From Lophius americanus (lineage: Eukaryota; Chordata; Actinopteri; Lophiiformes; Lophiidae): a DNA stretch of 64,000 nucleotides. The notes below the pieces were generated by a model, which did not search any database, was not told the origin of the DNA, and saw only the letters and a program-made list of their open reading frames with translations. Below are positions 1 to 22,024 of the stretch, piece by piece; positions within the stretch are counted from its first letter, which is position 1; each line of letters starts with the position of its first letter. The stretch covers positions 374,501 through 438,500 of the forward strand of contig JBBDHG010000037.1 of NCBI GenBank assembly GCA_037951165.1, written 5' to 3'. The position numbers and the translations under genes were made by a program.

Positions 1-3000
1 ATATATATACAAAAACATAGAAGCTTTTTCTTTTTTCCAAAGTGTGCTTGCCGCAGTGCACCATTGTTCGACTGTTTTCAAATCAGTTCAGAGTCGTATT
101 TGTATGTTTTGGGGTTTATATTTACCAATTTTTGTTTTTTTTGAGCTTTTGATTTCGAGGCAAACATTCAGTGTTTTTACGGCATGTCGGCAGGTTTGTG
201 GATTTCTTTGTTGCTCTTTTTATTTTCCTTCTGAAAAAAAAAAACTGTATGATGTTCATATGAATGCATGCATTCCTGAAATTAACCAAAGTGGCAGACG
301 GATGCAAGAAACATGGCTGGGGAGCAACTAAGGAATACCTGTTGTGATTTTTTTTTTTTTTTTTGAATTGTACCTTAAACACATTTCTTGTGTATCTTAT
401 ACCAAGGGCAGACAAATTGAACCCTCCCGTCATTTGTAGTAAGTCAGGTTATTTTTATCAGGCACTTCACAATTGGAGCAAAGCAGAACCAACCAATCAA
501 CCAAACAACCTAGAAAATTAGTTGCTATGATTGTGTGTCCGTTTTTATAATTAAACAGTAACAACTAGCCCCGCTTTCCAGAGGGATTGCCAGAACAATG
601 ATGTGAAACAGTGATATAACATTATCACCCATATCTGACCTCAACTTTTTGCCAGGAAACATAGCCGACATCTGATCCAGTGTCAGTTTTAGACTCAGTT
701 AAAATATGCATTTGTAACAAACGCATAGCAGACAAAGAATGAACTGTTTGTATCCCAAACACAACCAATCCACTGCTCCTCCTCATCCTAAATTTCCAGA
801 GCAGCAGTAAGTGAATGCAGCGCATTCTGGAAAATGGGGCCTGGTTGACATCAGCCTTTCCATCCTACTGTACTGTACATCCTTTTGTAGTGCGTTCCTA
901 TCGGCTCCTGTTCAACCCAGGACAACTTTGTAGAGTCAAAGATGTAAAACCGACTGGGGCCTTGTTGGCTGCGAAGGCCCCAAATCTGAAGTGTATTCCA
1001 AAGTGACCACACCATAATGCGGTCTGCAGGAGAGCCAATGCACTTTCCAGACCATTATCTTCTGATTATGAGCTCTTTAGGGTTTTACACACCAGTGCTG
1101 AATGTAAATGGCCTGAACTTCTGGAGCTTAACGCCACAACTTCGTATTCTCCGGTTGCAAGCTTTTAAAGAAGCTCCTCTTTTCTGACTGCTGAGAAGCT
1201 GCACATGTTGCGGATAAATGCTACGTTCGTGTCATGTGGATGTGGCCGGTCGACCTGTGAGCCAATATAACACCATATCATTCAAGCTAAAGGCCCTTCT
1301 GTTGAAAATATGCCGACGCTTTCAGAGAAGTCAAAACCAAAACTTGAAAGTGAAGGTTGATGGGCCATGAAATCTCCAATCTGACATGAACGTGGTATTA
1401 CTTTCAAACTCTGTAACGTCAGAACACTGGAGTTATACTGTTTGTTGCACAGCTAAGCAGCCGTCATCCCTTCATTGTTGTGTAGTTTTAATCATGTTTC
1501 TCCCACCTTTGATGCTCCCGTTCCTCCCCCCTTCTGTGTTTTTTCCTGGCTACCTGTTAACACCCATGCTGGGTGTTTCCTCTCCGTTTCCATCGTTCCT
1601 GCTGTTTGCTCCCTCCTCTCTCTTTGCTCTGGATGTGTCTGTACTAATTGCTGCTTGTTTGAGCACCACCCATTGGTCCAGCTCAGTCACCTGCTCAGCC
1701 TGCACTAATTTTTGCCTGTTGGACTGGGACCAGTAGAGGAGCCCCTTAAACGGACCAACACATGCACTGGATCCTCTCTGTCTGTCAGGGCAGGCCTGTG
1801 TTGCTAACAGACTCCGCATTCTGGAGAGTTCACCAGCCTCAACCTCTCAGAATAAAAAAAAAAAAAAAAAAATTGATTTCTTTTAATGTCTGGGGCTCGA
1901 CTCGCGTCACAGGCTCTTTTTCTCAGAAGCCATAGCCAGCTGGGATCGGTGTGAGGCTTTTTGGCACATGTGGTGATAGTCATCCATTTGTTCCCAACTC
2001 TTGCCACGCTTTACTCAAAAGGGCTGCCTCCTTCCTCCTCCCCTCTCCTCTCCTCCCTGTGTCTGCTTCTTTACAGCGGGACTCGCTTTCCCTTCTCCCT
2101 CCTCAGAGAGTCATTGCCTGGATTCTAGATAATGGATGGTCGTTCGTACAGGAGACTGACTCTAATCATAACTCAATCAGCACGCCAGCACTTTGTCTCT
2201 CCAGCCTCGCTCTCTCCCCTCCAAGGTTGTTTTATTTTGGTTCCCTCCCTGTCCTACGTCCTCCGTGTTCAGCTTTAAGTTTGGCCGCTGTGTGTGTGTG
2301 TGAAGGTTCATGGGTCTGCAGTAATTTAATCTTTGTACAAGTGTTTGTATCTGCTCCTCATTAACAGAAAGACAGGGCTCTGCTTGTGCTCTATGTTTTG
2401 GACATGTGTTTCCTCACAGCACCGGCCCTCTTTCTGCATTTACCTGGGCTTTTACATCCGTAACACTTCACTCTTTTTGATCGACACAAAAACAGCACCA
2501 CAGATAATTTCACCTGTATATTTGGTCAGCAGTCGACCAGGCCCTGCTTGCCTTTATTCTCCTTTCTTGCCACCAGACCAAACATCTCACCGGGTAACCA
2601 TAGGAACCAATCGAGAGGACCGTATTTTAGAATCCCTCTGACACACACTGGCAGATACACTCTTCAGAAAGAACGAGTGTGTATCTGCGCGGTCGTGAAA
2701 AGTTGCACTTAAACACACCACATACATTGACAAAGTACTCATGAGTCTAAAGGCCTGTCTGTCACGAGGCCTGTTTCCAGATATTATTGTTTTTTAATGG
2801 CTGTTCTTATTATTGCTGTTGTTGTTATATTGGTGAGTTGATGTACTTTCTTTATTTTTTACATAAAAGGGAGTTAAAGTTGAATGTTTTTTTTGTTTTT
2901 AATTATTAAGATGTTTTATTTGTACTTCCTCATTTCTCTTAAAGACGTGACTATTATTGGCAGTGTTTTCAATCTCTTTCTGAAACCTTTTTCCTTTTTT

Positions 3001-4240
3001 TTCTTCTTTTTTTGTCTGATTTCACCTCCAAGATCTTATGAGGAATTATTTTAAAAAGAGGTTATAAGTAGATCGTCTAAGATATGAGTTATCAAGGGTT
3101 AGTATGTATATTCATGGGTATTATGAATTAAACGATTAACAAAGAAACAGAATTATATACCTATAATTAAATAAAAATTTCCTGATACTGTTTCAACTTC
3201 TGGTGATTTTTTCTTTTCTTCTTTTCTCTCTCTATTGTGGTCGTGTTCACCCTGGTACTCACTTCTAATAGCCCTACTATAGATGAATGCTGAAAGCTGT
3301 CGTCTTGACGACCAAGTCCTGAAGTTGGGTTAATCTGTTCTAAGGTCTGGTCATTATATCCCCTAAAAGTTGGGTATATCAATGTATATTAAGTCATCTC
3401 CGCTGCAAAGCCATTGCCTTAAAATAAGTAAAAAAACCTTGACTTTAGTGCGAGGAACAACTGTATTGATAATGGTACGGTCTTTACTCTGGTCAGAAAC
3501 TACTGGAGGAGATCAATCTTTTATACTCTATATTTTACTCTAATAGTTTATATTTTAATCACCGCAGGGAGATTTATTTATTTATTTTTTTTAAATATGG
3601 TTTTCAAACATGATTACCTAACCGTTGGTCCGTTTCAGTCAAGGTTTACCTCCATATGAACCGCCTCAGGGAGGTCTAACTTGTATTAATCATATTTTCC
3701 TGAATGATTAATATTTTGCTTACTCATATTTACTTATTTTATTCCCTAAGGTGATACTTTTTAAAGAGTTAAATTGTGTCTCATATGAGTTAATACAAGG
3801 ATGAATTCTTACTGAGCTCAGAAAAAATAACCTTATCTTGGTGGTTGAGTCCCTGTGGGTTCATATCTTAGAGCACATAGCGGCCTTCATAGAAATGGGC
3901 AATCAATTGAGGCAATTTGGAATGTTTGAGATTGAGTCTCATTTAATTTGAGGAGTTAAATCAGGAGGATTTCTTGTAAAATTCAGCGGAATTGGTGGCT
4001 TTTCGATGATATACCTATTACTGCTGAGTAGGATGATGTAGGCCTATAGTTTTATCACAATGAAAAATATCTGACGGCTTTGCTCGTTCCAAAGAGGCAG
4101 GTGTGGAACAGGAACTCCTATATGATGTGAGAATTTCAAGTAACTGCAAAAAGCCAAATACACTGATCCAAAATAGCGAGAGTATGTTTTAGCTCCTTTT
4201 TACATGAGAAACTAAAGCTTTAACAAATATCTGCAAACAT
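1..4240. other. Upstream intergenic region, no recognisable gene
   Basis: No open frame here resembles a known protein family or forms a chain of exons with splice sites. The longest frames (for example 1386-1736 +) are low-complexity, Ser/Leu/Cys-rich translations of pyrimidine-rich DNA. Homopolymer runs are common: a T run at about 349-364 and an A run at 1853-1872 directly after an AATAAA-like hexamer. The part from about 800 to 2650 is less AT-rich than what follows and could be the 3' untranslated region of a + strand gene lying before the window. This is inference; no coding end is visible. Confidence 0.4.
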
Positions 4241-4249
4241 GTTTTGTCC

Positions 4250-4430
4250 ACCTCAAAGGTGTGGCAGATCACATGTTGATCAAACAGCTGGATTATTGGC
4301 AAGGTTTGCTTTGGGTTGGTTGCAGCGAGAGGCCACATTAAAAGTGTAATGTTTATCAAACACAGAATAAGGAGTGTGCAGTTGGCCTCCTGAGTCCAGG
4401 AATGTTAACTGGATTTGTTCGGCTCTCTCT
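4250..4430 (+). mobile_element. Tc1-like transposon 5' remnant
   Basis: The stretch beginning with a motif close to AAGGTGTGGCAGATCA, followed by a CAGCTGGATTATTGGC-like segment, a GGCCACATTAAAAGTG-like segment and GTGCAGTTGGC, resembles the left part of a widespread fish Tc1-like element as I remember it. It is short and diverged, with no terminal repeat or transposase frame preserved. Family assignment is from memory, not from a search. Confidence 0.4.
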
Positions 4431-4969
4431 AGTATCGATATAGATTTTGTCAGCACATCAAACCACAGACCACACGAAGCTATGTCAGGTGAGAACCTTC
4501 CCCTCTGACTTGTGGAGGAATGGGAGCAACAGATAACAAAGAGAGTTATTTGGTACAGGAAGAGGAGTAAAAGAGGCTAGGCTCATATCAAGAAGGTTCT
4601 GCCCTTGGAGGCTTTTCTTTGTTTTGTCCGGCTTCCTCCCACAGTACTTGTGACAAAATGGCCACAAATAAAATTAAAAATGCTGTTTTTACATTATGTG
4701 ATGCCCCCCCCAAAACAAAAAGCGACCCTGAACAGAATAAATGGTTACAGAAAATGGATGAAACCTACAATTGAAACAAATTACCACAACAATGAGGAAG
4801 GAAAGTCTCCAAAATCAACAAACCATAATGGCACTAGTGTAATAGTGTGCTGGGCCTTTTATATTTGGTGGCCTGTCGTTTACCCATAAGCCATCCATCA
4901 CCAGCTATTAATTAACATAACTTTAATACTATAATTTTAAAGTCGCTGCCATTTATTTGATAATCATAA
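4431..4969. other. Non-coding stretch with a SINE-like tail
   Basis: No gene is seen. Positions 4722-4758 (AGCGACCCTGAACAG followed by a GGTTACAGAAAATGGATG-like end) resemble the 3' tail of the fish SINE-like repeat whose fuller copies lie at 62155-62500 and 37855-38080. The rest is AT-rich without recognisable structure. Confidence 0.35.
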
Positions 4970-5150
4970 TAAACCTAGGATGGAGCCCTGGGGTACACCA
5001 CAAGTCAAAGGGGCCAATGAAGAGGATGTATTCATCATGGCTATTAAATGTCCTATTTGAGGCTTGGGATTTAAACCAGTGTAAAGCAGTTCCTCTAATG
5101 CCCACCCCTCTTTTCCTGCTGATCCAATAGGATTCAGTAGGACAGCATGA
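4970..5150 (-). mobile_element. LINE reverse-transcriptase fragment
   Basis: Read on the minus strand, this segment encodes the reverse-transcriptase signature LTCGVPQGSILG, preceded by a serine-rich stretch, as in CR1/L2-type non-LTR elements of fish. Only a short piece of the palm domain survives. It abuts a Tc1-like fragment at about 5155, and the open frame at 4964-5242 (-) is a chimera of the two. Related relics lie at 11060-11155, 33470-33620 and 38630-38745. Confidence 0.65.
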
Positions 5151-5154
5151 CTGA

Positions 5155-5748
5155 ACACTGAAACTGAGATGTCACCATCACTGAACCAGTGCCATACCGG
5201 TCCTGCTGGATGATCTTTCAGGCAGCACAACGTCAGTCTCAAGACTCGTTCACGTCTGTCACATGAACAAAGTGTGAACCTTTTCTCATCTGTCAGGAGA
5301 ACGGGGGACCAATGGTGAACCTACCAATTCTGTTGTTTTCTGGTGAAGACCATTCTAGCTGAATGGTGCTGATTTGTGAGCCCAGGTCCAGTTCAAGGAC
5401 GTCAGGTCTTCACGGCACCCTCATGGAGTCTGTTTCAGACAGTTTGGTCAGAAACATGCACACCAGTAGCCCTCTGGCGGTGATTTTGTTGGGATCTGGC
5501 AGTGCTCCACCTTCTCCTCTTGTCCCTGAGGAGCAGATACCGGTTCTGCTGCGGGGTTGTTGTCCTTCTGCGGTCCTGCCCAGCTCTTCTAGTGTAAAAG
5601 CCTTTCTCCTGGTGTCTCCTCTACATTCTAAAGTCTCTTCTTTGAGACACAGTAAACCTTCTTTGGGTGGCACGTATGGATGTTTCATCCCGGAGAAATG
5701 GACTGTGGCATCCAGCAGCAGAACCATTCTCCGTAGTTTTGACATATG
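5155..5748 (-). mobile_element. Tc1-like transposase fragment (middle part)
   Basis: On the minus strand this region follows the coding sequence of a fish Tc1/mariner-family transposase from the helix-turn-helix region to the start of the catalytic domain. Recognisable pieces include an arginine-rich linker, a TARALQ-like segment and an NRLHE-like segment. The frame shifts several times, so no functional protein is encoded. No terminal inverted repeats flank it. The same family provides the element at 13831-14628, which lacks almost exactly this segment. Confidence 0.65.
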
Positions 5749-5888
5749 ATTACATTTTGGTGACGTTACGTGTTTGACAGCATTTCAAAATAAAATAAGA
5801 TAATAAGCCGTTGAGTTCTGAAGTTTACCTCACCTTATGTATCCACACCTGTGAGTTTGTCTATCCGTGTGTCTGTCGGTTTGTTTGT

Positions 5889-5932
5889 TTGTGTGTGTGT
5901 GTGTGTATGTGTGTGTGTGTGTGTGTGTGTGT
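5889..5932. repeat. (GT)n microsatellite
   Basis: A nearly uninterrupted GT dinucleotide run with one GTAT interruption, following a TTTG-rich lead-in. Confidence 0.9.
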
Positions 5933-7574
5933 ACAGGATTACAGGAAAATACAAGACAGAATGAAATTTTTCCCGGAGGTATGTTTTGGTGGATATTAGG
6001 GGAGATTACTTTTGGGTGATGTTATGTGTTTCCTTTTATTCCTTTGATGTTCCTTTGGGGGTAGAGCTGGGGGCTCAGTGGGCCAAGCAGAGATGCTGAA
6101 GTGGAAGGCGCAGGAGAAGACCGGCTGTGGAGTACTTGGCAGTTTCTCAAAGAGTTTGTTGGAGTTGTCCGTGGATTTAGAAGCTGGCAATGCCTCAGAT
6201 ATTAATAGAGAAGTCTGCATGAATGTTTCCTAAACCTTTGGTTCTGTTGTACCGTAACAGAGGCTGGTGCTCTCTGAGTACTTGTTCTAGGTTATACTGT
6301 GTCCAATATTGAAGCTTTGTTCCTTTGATGTTTTATACTGGAGAGGAATAAGAAATGACACAACAGGCGTCATAAAGAGTAAACCTTATGACCACAGAAT
6401 CCGTATAGAACCATATTAAAACCGGAGATATAGAGTCGTGAATGCAGGACATTTTACCCAGAGGTAGGTTTGGCCCACGACGCTCTCTGACTGATTTGTC
6501 TAGTCTGGTTATGAAATAAAAATAATTATTTGTTATTTAAGATAAAGTTTATTGGACTAGCATCAGCCTTAGCTTCTGTTTCTGGTTGGCATGGAACTCA
6601 AATATGTTTCAGACCGCCTTTAGGTCATCATCAAAGGACTTGTGGGGAGGATTTAGCTGTAAACCGTTATGTTTGAACTCTTATCCTTCCAAATAAAGAC
6701 TGTCCTACTACCACAGACATGCCTCTGCAGTTTTAGAGAAGTACCCCCTAGAAGTCTGAGAGTCATGGGAATGCACATGTGGGACGTAATATCTGCTTTT
6801 CCTGCTATACAGCGTTCCTGTTTCCCCTCACTACATGTCTGAACATGGCTTCCCACCTTTATACCTGAAATTCCCAGCCTTGTTTTTTGGATTAATTTGG
6901 AGATGACAAAAAAATTGAATAGCAACGTCCGGTCAGCAGTCCAGAATCTTACAGCAGGGAAACGGAGAAGTAAGCAAACGTTGTGAGAGCAGCCAGGATT
7001 TGCTAAGTCTGCATGTCAAAAGGAGACACCTGCAAGCGAATAGTGTGAAAATGCTGGAATGTGACATCACACTGCTTTGAATCCATGTTCTGGTGAAAAC
7101 TAGGCTAGTTGTAACATTGTTTGACACATTCCAAAAAAACAATAGTCTGCAAAACCTGACTGGCTGTAGGTCACGGACTGCAAGAATGCACGACTCCAGA
7201 CCCACAGATATACATCTGGTCATGTGTGACAGAGTTGGCTTGACATAGCTTCACAAACCACAGCCCCTTTTTCAAATACACACAGGCTTAAGAGTCCTAC
7301 TGTACTCCCAGCGAGGCATGTTTTACTCATCTGCTCACATTAAATCCGGAACAGGGCAGTGCTGTGAGTTGTTATAACACCTTGCATGCTCTGAACGATG
7401 GGCAGCCGCATCCTACAATCAATAAAGCGAAATAAAGGAAATCCTAGAGGGGCTTTGGCAAACATGCAGAGTCCCGGTGTGAGACATGCACACAGAGCCC
7501 TTACTTACTATCCCAGCTGAACAAAAGCACATCATAGAGAGGGGAGTACTATTGCCATAGGCAGGGTAGAGATA
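5933..7574. other. Intergenic region upstream of gdpd3
   Basis: No exon, RNA gene or recognisable repeat was seen. The short open frames on either strand show no family motifs and lack flanking splice signals that would join them into a gene. Confidence 0.4.
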
Positions 7575-7586
7575 GTGAGAGAGAGA

Positions 7587-7617
<31 letters not shown>
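7575..7617. repeat. (GA)n microsatellite
   Basis: A GA dinucleotide run with one GG interruption, about 300 bp upstream of the gdpd3 start codon. GA runs near promoters can bind GAGA-type factors, but nothing here shows that it does. Confidence 0.9.
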
Positions 7618-7619
7618 TG

Positions 7620-7919
7620 CTGAGGTGAACTCTGGATTATGAGCTGGTGCTTCATTAACAGATTTTTACAGCTCTGAGGATTTCAGGTGAGCAAGAGGAG
7701 GATTTACTTTGGTTCGACCAGTCAGTCCAGTTTTTTCTTGTTAAACTTTGGAGACAGAGAGCCGATTGTCATCAGCCAAGCTTTCGGGTCTGCGTCTTCC
7801 TGGGAGACACAGAGAGAGACGTTTTGTAAAAGGTTTCTCTGGTTCTTCTGTTTCATCACTGTTATGGTGGGATCCTACAGAGGTTCTGTCAGGAGCTGAT
7901 GGGACGCGTTTTCACCAGG
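7620..7919 (+). promoter_or_regulatory. gdpd3: Probable gdpd3 5' UTR / proximal promoter
   Basis: This stretch leads into the first coding exon of gdpd3. A good donor-like site (TTTCAG then GTGAGC) at about 7686 and an acceptor-like CTGTCAG at about 7888 suggest that a small 5' UTR intron is possible. No TATA box or CpG-rich block is evident. The assignment rests only on position. Confidence 0.3.
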
Positions 7920-17497
<9,578 letters not shown>

Positions 17498-18700
17498 AAC
17501 GTTAATGATTCAGAAATGGAAATGATGGCTGGCAATTGTGTCCAAAGAATTAAGATAAGTAATGTAAGAAGCGTCATTTATTATGACATGTGGCAGAGAT
17601 GTTACTATACAGAGAGGAGAATGGCAGTATGGTTCAACTCTTTCATATCGATTCTTAATTGAGATTAAAATAACGATGATCTGCTTCACCTCTCTGAAAC
17701 GTTAAGCAAAAAGATGATCGATCAGGCAAACGTTTTTTTTTAATATAATAACAATAATATAAAACAGTTTAAACGTAAGAAGCTGAGTGTTAGGTTTAGA
17801 AATTGATCCAGAGTCTAATAGTCTATAATAGAGGAAGAACTATTTATAGACATCTGAGAGTGCTAGAGCAGAGCAGAGTGTGCTGTGGAAGTGTGAGAAG
17901 ACTTCCTGCTCAGATAAGTGTGACCAGAACCAGCTACTAAATGTGAAAAGGAGAGAGAGGCAATAAACACATTTTCTAAAATGTGATAGAAAAGAAAATG
18001 GATATTTGTGTGCTAATCCATGCATGTACTGTATGTATATAATATAATAAAAAATAACGACACCAGGCTTCACTGCAGACTTGGAGGATTTGTTTTTTCT
18101 TTTTCTTATATTTAGTCCTCTCATTTTCATCTTGCGGGTGTCGTTTCCCTGGGTTACCCACAAACCTTCATGAGTTAATCCACTGTAGGTCAGTCCCAGA
18201 TCCCAGCAATGATACCGGTGCCTATATTTTTAGAGAACACCTAAGGTTAAATGAATATGAATAAATAACTGAAATGTTGATGACAACAAAGATTTCAGGC
18301 AACCGTATGTAAACATAAACAAGAGAATTGTGGTAATACATCTTCTTTTCTCTTTCTGGACTGGTTGCATCAATCCTCTTAGGAACGTATTGGAATTGGG
18401 TCGCCAAGAATAATGGAGCTGTGTAGTTTTTTTTAAGCCCTTTTGTGGATCTGAGCCTAGATGTACTCTAAAACAATAATGCTTGAATATTGAATCTAAG
18501 TATTTGAATTACAAACACATTTTCCATTTAAACATTCCATCTATTTGTTGCACAATTTCAAGGCTATTTTCCATCATGTCGGGGTTATAGGTGTAAACTA
18601 AATAATTTGGCTGTGATTTATTACAGTAATAAGTAATTCAATGCATTAGTTTTATTGCTACCTTAACTATAAACTACTAACCCTGTACCTGTTGTGTACA
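17498..18700. other. gdpd3 3' UTR and intergenic DNA
   Basis: The last gdpd3 exon continues downstream of its stop codon for an unknown distance. Several AATAAA-like hexamers are present in AT-rich DNA (for example near 18045), so a unique polyadenylation site cannot be chosen. No other gene was seen. Confidence 0.4.
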
Positions 18701-18702
18701 CA

Positions 18703-20060
18703 GATCCCTCCAGAATTATTGACACCCCCTAAAACAAAATTGTAAAATGAAAATGAGATGCAAAAATGTATATTTTTCATCTACACCCATTAATTCAAAT
18801 TATTCATAAGATTCTAACCTATACAAGTAAAAAAATGTAAAACAAAAAAAAATAACACATTACATTCTTAAAATGAAACAAAAGGTTTTTTTATTTCACA
18901 TGTCCGGTGATTAAAAGGTAACAGAAGCATATTTCCAGTCCTATTATCTATTTTTAGGCTCACCTGTTCGAGAAGAAACTCTGAAGTGGTGAAAAAGGAC
19001 TTCCTATTTTACGGGATATAAATATGAGTTGACGCAGGCCTGATTTGCTCTGGCATTCTTCACAACGGGAAAGACCAGAGAACGCGGCAATGATGTGCAA
19101 AGAAAATTTGAGAGCTGCACAAATCTGGCAATGGATACAAGAAAGTCTCCTTAACTGTAAATGTAACTGAGACGTTAACCTAACCGTTACTATATAGTAA
19201 CACTTACGTTACTGTATAGTAGCAGTTAGGTCAATTATTAACAAATTTATAGAGACTAGAAATGTGACAAATAAACCTGGAAGAGGATATGTCTGCAAAC
19301 GGCCTCCAAGCACTGTGAGGAGGATGATTTGACTGACAAAAGATTCTAACTAACCACAATCAGATGACACCTTCACCAACAACAGCTGTTTGGGGGTGCA
19401 AGAAAAAAACTCTCTGCTTTCCTCCACACACAATGTAAAGCGCCTACAGTTTGCCAAACACCACTAAGACTTTCAATGGAACAAGGTCAAAGGTCAGATA
19501 AAGTAAAGTAGGGCCTTTTTTTGCAACAAACGTCAAAGATAGGTCTGATGTAGCAAGAAAGAAAACCATAGATAGAAAAGCACCTCGTACCTACTGGGAA
19601 CTCTGGAGGTGGATCTCAGATGGGGTGAGGCTCTTTTCTTCAAAAAACCCTGAACCTCTTATTAAAAGACAAGGTCATCTGTGTACTACATGAAATACCA
19701 GCAAACATTGTATAAAAACCAAAAAGCCTTTGTCAGGAAACTTACAATGACATGAAGAACACCTCAAAATCAACCCAAAAATGGTTCAGAGATCACAAAA
19801 TAAGGGTTTTGTTATGGTAATCCCAGTCAACCGACTAGAACCCCAGAGAACGTCTGAGGGATGTGGTGCAGAGGAGAATCCGCAAGCATCCACCTCAGAA
19901 TACGAAGGAGCTGGAGTGTCTGTGTGGAGAAATGGTCTCAGATCTTCTCCTTGTGTTCTTGAACCTCATCACACACTTCAGAAGGAGACACAGGGCTGTC
20001 ATTGGGGCAGAAGGGGGGCGCAGAAATGAATACAAATGCCGGGTGCCAATGACATTAAAA
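18703..20060 (+). mobile_element. Tc1-like transposon remnant, near full length
   Basis: It starts with ACAGATCCCTCCAGAATTAT then TGACACC, the typical end of a fish Tc1-like family, and closes near TGCCGGGTGCCAATGACATT. In between, degenerate pieces of transposase can be followed: AGAGCTGCACAAATCTGGCA near 19110, a GGGGGTGCAAGAAA segment near 19390, AATACCAGCAAACATTG near 19700 and AACACCTCAAAATCAACCC near 19760. Many frameshifts and stops exclude a working enzyme. A second, inverted copy of the same family lies at 31555-32275. Confidence 0.75.
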
Positions 20061-21599
20061 TAAATAGATTGATTGCATTACTAAATGAATGTCAATCATC
20101 AAAACATTTCCATGTAAGGAATCCGCTTATTGTACTCCGAGCAGAGCCTTACCTGTGATATTTTGTGTGTGTACGTGTGTATGGGTGTGAGTGTGCGTGT
20201 GCGTGTGCGTGTGCGTGCGTGTGTGCTGACTGGTGAAAGCTAGGGACTAGTGAACTAGCTGGCTGGTAGATAGAGCCTTGTGGCCTTGAAAAGTAGTGAG
20301 ATTGTGATGGTATTTATGTTTTTTAGAAGACGTTGTGCTTTTCTTCAGTTTTCCTTCTGTGGAAAAGTGAGACCAAGAACGTCCCGTTGTTGAATCTCTT
20401 GCCAGGTAGACTTTGTCGCGTGATGTCTCATTTCCTATGATAAGAGTCACTGTGGTTTTGTTTTGACTGTATCTGCTGCTATTTTTCTGACATTAGACAT
20501 TAGACTTAAGGAATACATTATTTTAAGTAGTGCCTTTGCTGTTTTTTTAATTCTCGATTGTGATTTGAAGGTATAAAGAACAGAAATGTTTGACAGAAAG
20601 AAAACACACATCGCACTATAAATATAACCAAATAAGTGAACACAGATTAATCATTGCAGAAAGAATATAAAAGGGTTTGCCTGTGCAGTAAGCCTCACCT
20701 GCTTCCTTATTCTCCCAGGTCAATGTCCAGCCACAGGACTGTGATAATTATCAACCAGTACGTTGGTTTAACAAAGGCTGTATTTTTCTGACCCCCTTTG
20801 CAAATGCCTTGCAGTGAGATAAATTAGTTAATGTAATATTGGTGGAACAGTCAAGTACATACTACTTGGTATGTAGTACAGTGAATGCAAAGAGTTAGGG
20901 TTTGAATAAGTGACCCAGCAGAAAATTAAGCTCTTGGGATCTTACTGTCAAGCCTTTAGCTACTACTGAAGACTCAGCAGGCATGTTTTTAGTAATGTTT
21001 TTGAGCCTCCAAATAGTGTATAGACATTAAATGGGCTTTAAATTAGCATATTAGCCTAGACATGATCGGAGTAAAAATGCAGAGTGTGATGGGAAAAAAT
21101 GTAGACAAGCTATCTCGAGGAAGACTTAAAAACTTAAAATCTATTTGCATGCATCCCAGGTGTTTCACAAGTGCTGCCCACTGCTCTACTGGAATGGGTC
21201 AAATGCAGAGAGATCATTTCACAATGTTGCATTGTGTATGACTGATCAAAAGAAAATTAATCTTTGGCTAATTTTGATGATGGGCAAGTTGTTGAAGTAA
21301 TTTGTTAATTTTAATATCAGGATCTATTTGTTTCCTAACCTGTAAACTGGATCTTTGGGCTTTCGGTCAAACATGTAGTGGAGTAGAAGTATAGAGCAAA
21401 ACAAAAAAGTACAGCACAATAGTAGTACATTTAAATGAGGGGATTTACTTTGTTATTGTCGACTGCTGCCCACGGTGTGTGCGTGTGATTACTTAGCAGC
21501 AAATGGGACGGATTTTTATCTTAAATCCACGAACAGGACCTGATAACATCCAAACATGTACGGGGCGGGACCTAACTTGATAACCATAAATGGCTCGTA
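20061..21599. other. Intergenic DNA between gdpd3 and ypel3
   Basis: This stretch holds a (GT/GC)n microsatellite at 20164-20224 and a short fish dispersed-repeat piece at 21165-21250. No gene or RNA was recognised. Confidence 0.45.
20164..20224. repeat. (GT)n/(GTGC)n microsatellite
   Basis: An imperfect GT run in which GTGC units recur near the 3' end. Confidence 0.85.
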
Positions 21600-22024
21600 G
21601 GAGCTTGAATCTGATTGGTTGACCCACATTCTAAACGTCCCCTCTACTCTCTGATTGGTCGGCCGGGGTTTGTTTTGCACTTTCCAGACTTCCCCTTCTT
21701 CGTGTTGGTATAAACAAAACATACTTTTCTCCCGCCGGCGTTTCCGTACGGTCATACAACCTGTCCGTTGGAGCATTGTGCGATTTCAGCGTGTTTGCCT
21801 GGTGATGGTCAGGGGAAACTTTGAAAGTGCATTCACGAAAGAGCTGCATTAGAACAAGCAGAAGATCATAGACTGTCGGTGTCTGTCTTCATTGTCTGAG
21901 CCATCAGCGCGTGGTCGACTGTTATTACCTATAACCATATATCTACTTAAATCTTCTACAATTCACCTGTCAGTGTCGTTTTTTCCGCGTGCAGACTGTG
22001 AAGAGCCTTCAGGATTATCATCAG
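21600..22024 (+). promoter_or_regulatory. ypel3: Probable ypel3 promoter and non-coding first exon
   Basis: Two reverse CCAAT boxes (CTGATTGG at 21611 and 21651) lie 40 bp apart, followed by a TATA-like GGTATAAAC near 21707 and a region richer in CpG than its surroundings. A strong donor (ATCATCAG then GTGAGTCG) at 22025 could splice to the acceptor at 25318, just before the ypel3 start codon. The exon has no coding role in this model. Transcript evidence would be needed to confirm the start site. Confidence 0.5.

Noticed and set aside
1386..1736. 116-codon + strand open frame
   Set aside because: Composition is Ser/Leu/Cys/Pro-rich from pyrimidine-rich DNA, another frame overlaps it, and there are no splice partners or family motifs.
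5410..5745. 111-codon minus-strand frame as a new gene
   Set aside because: It follows a Tc1-like transposase in DNA but in shifted frames, so it is a decayed transposon.
7899..7919. Upstream in-frame ATG as the gdpd3 start
   Set aside because: It would add seven residues not seen in the family; the start at 7920 aligns with the known N-terminus. Not excluded, only less likely.
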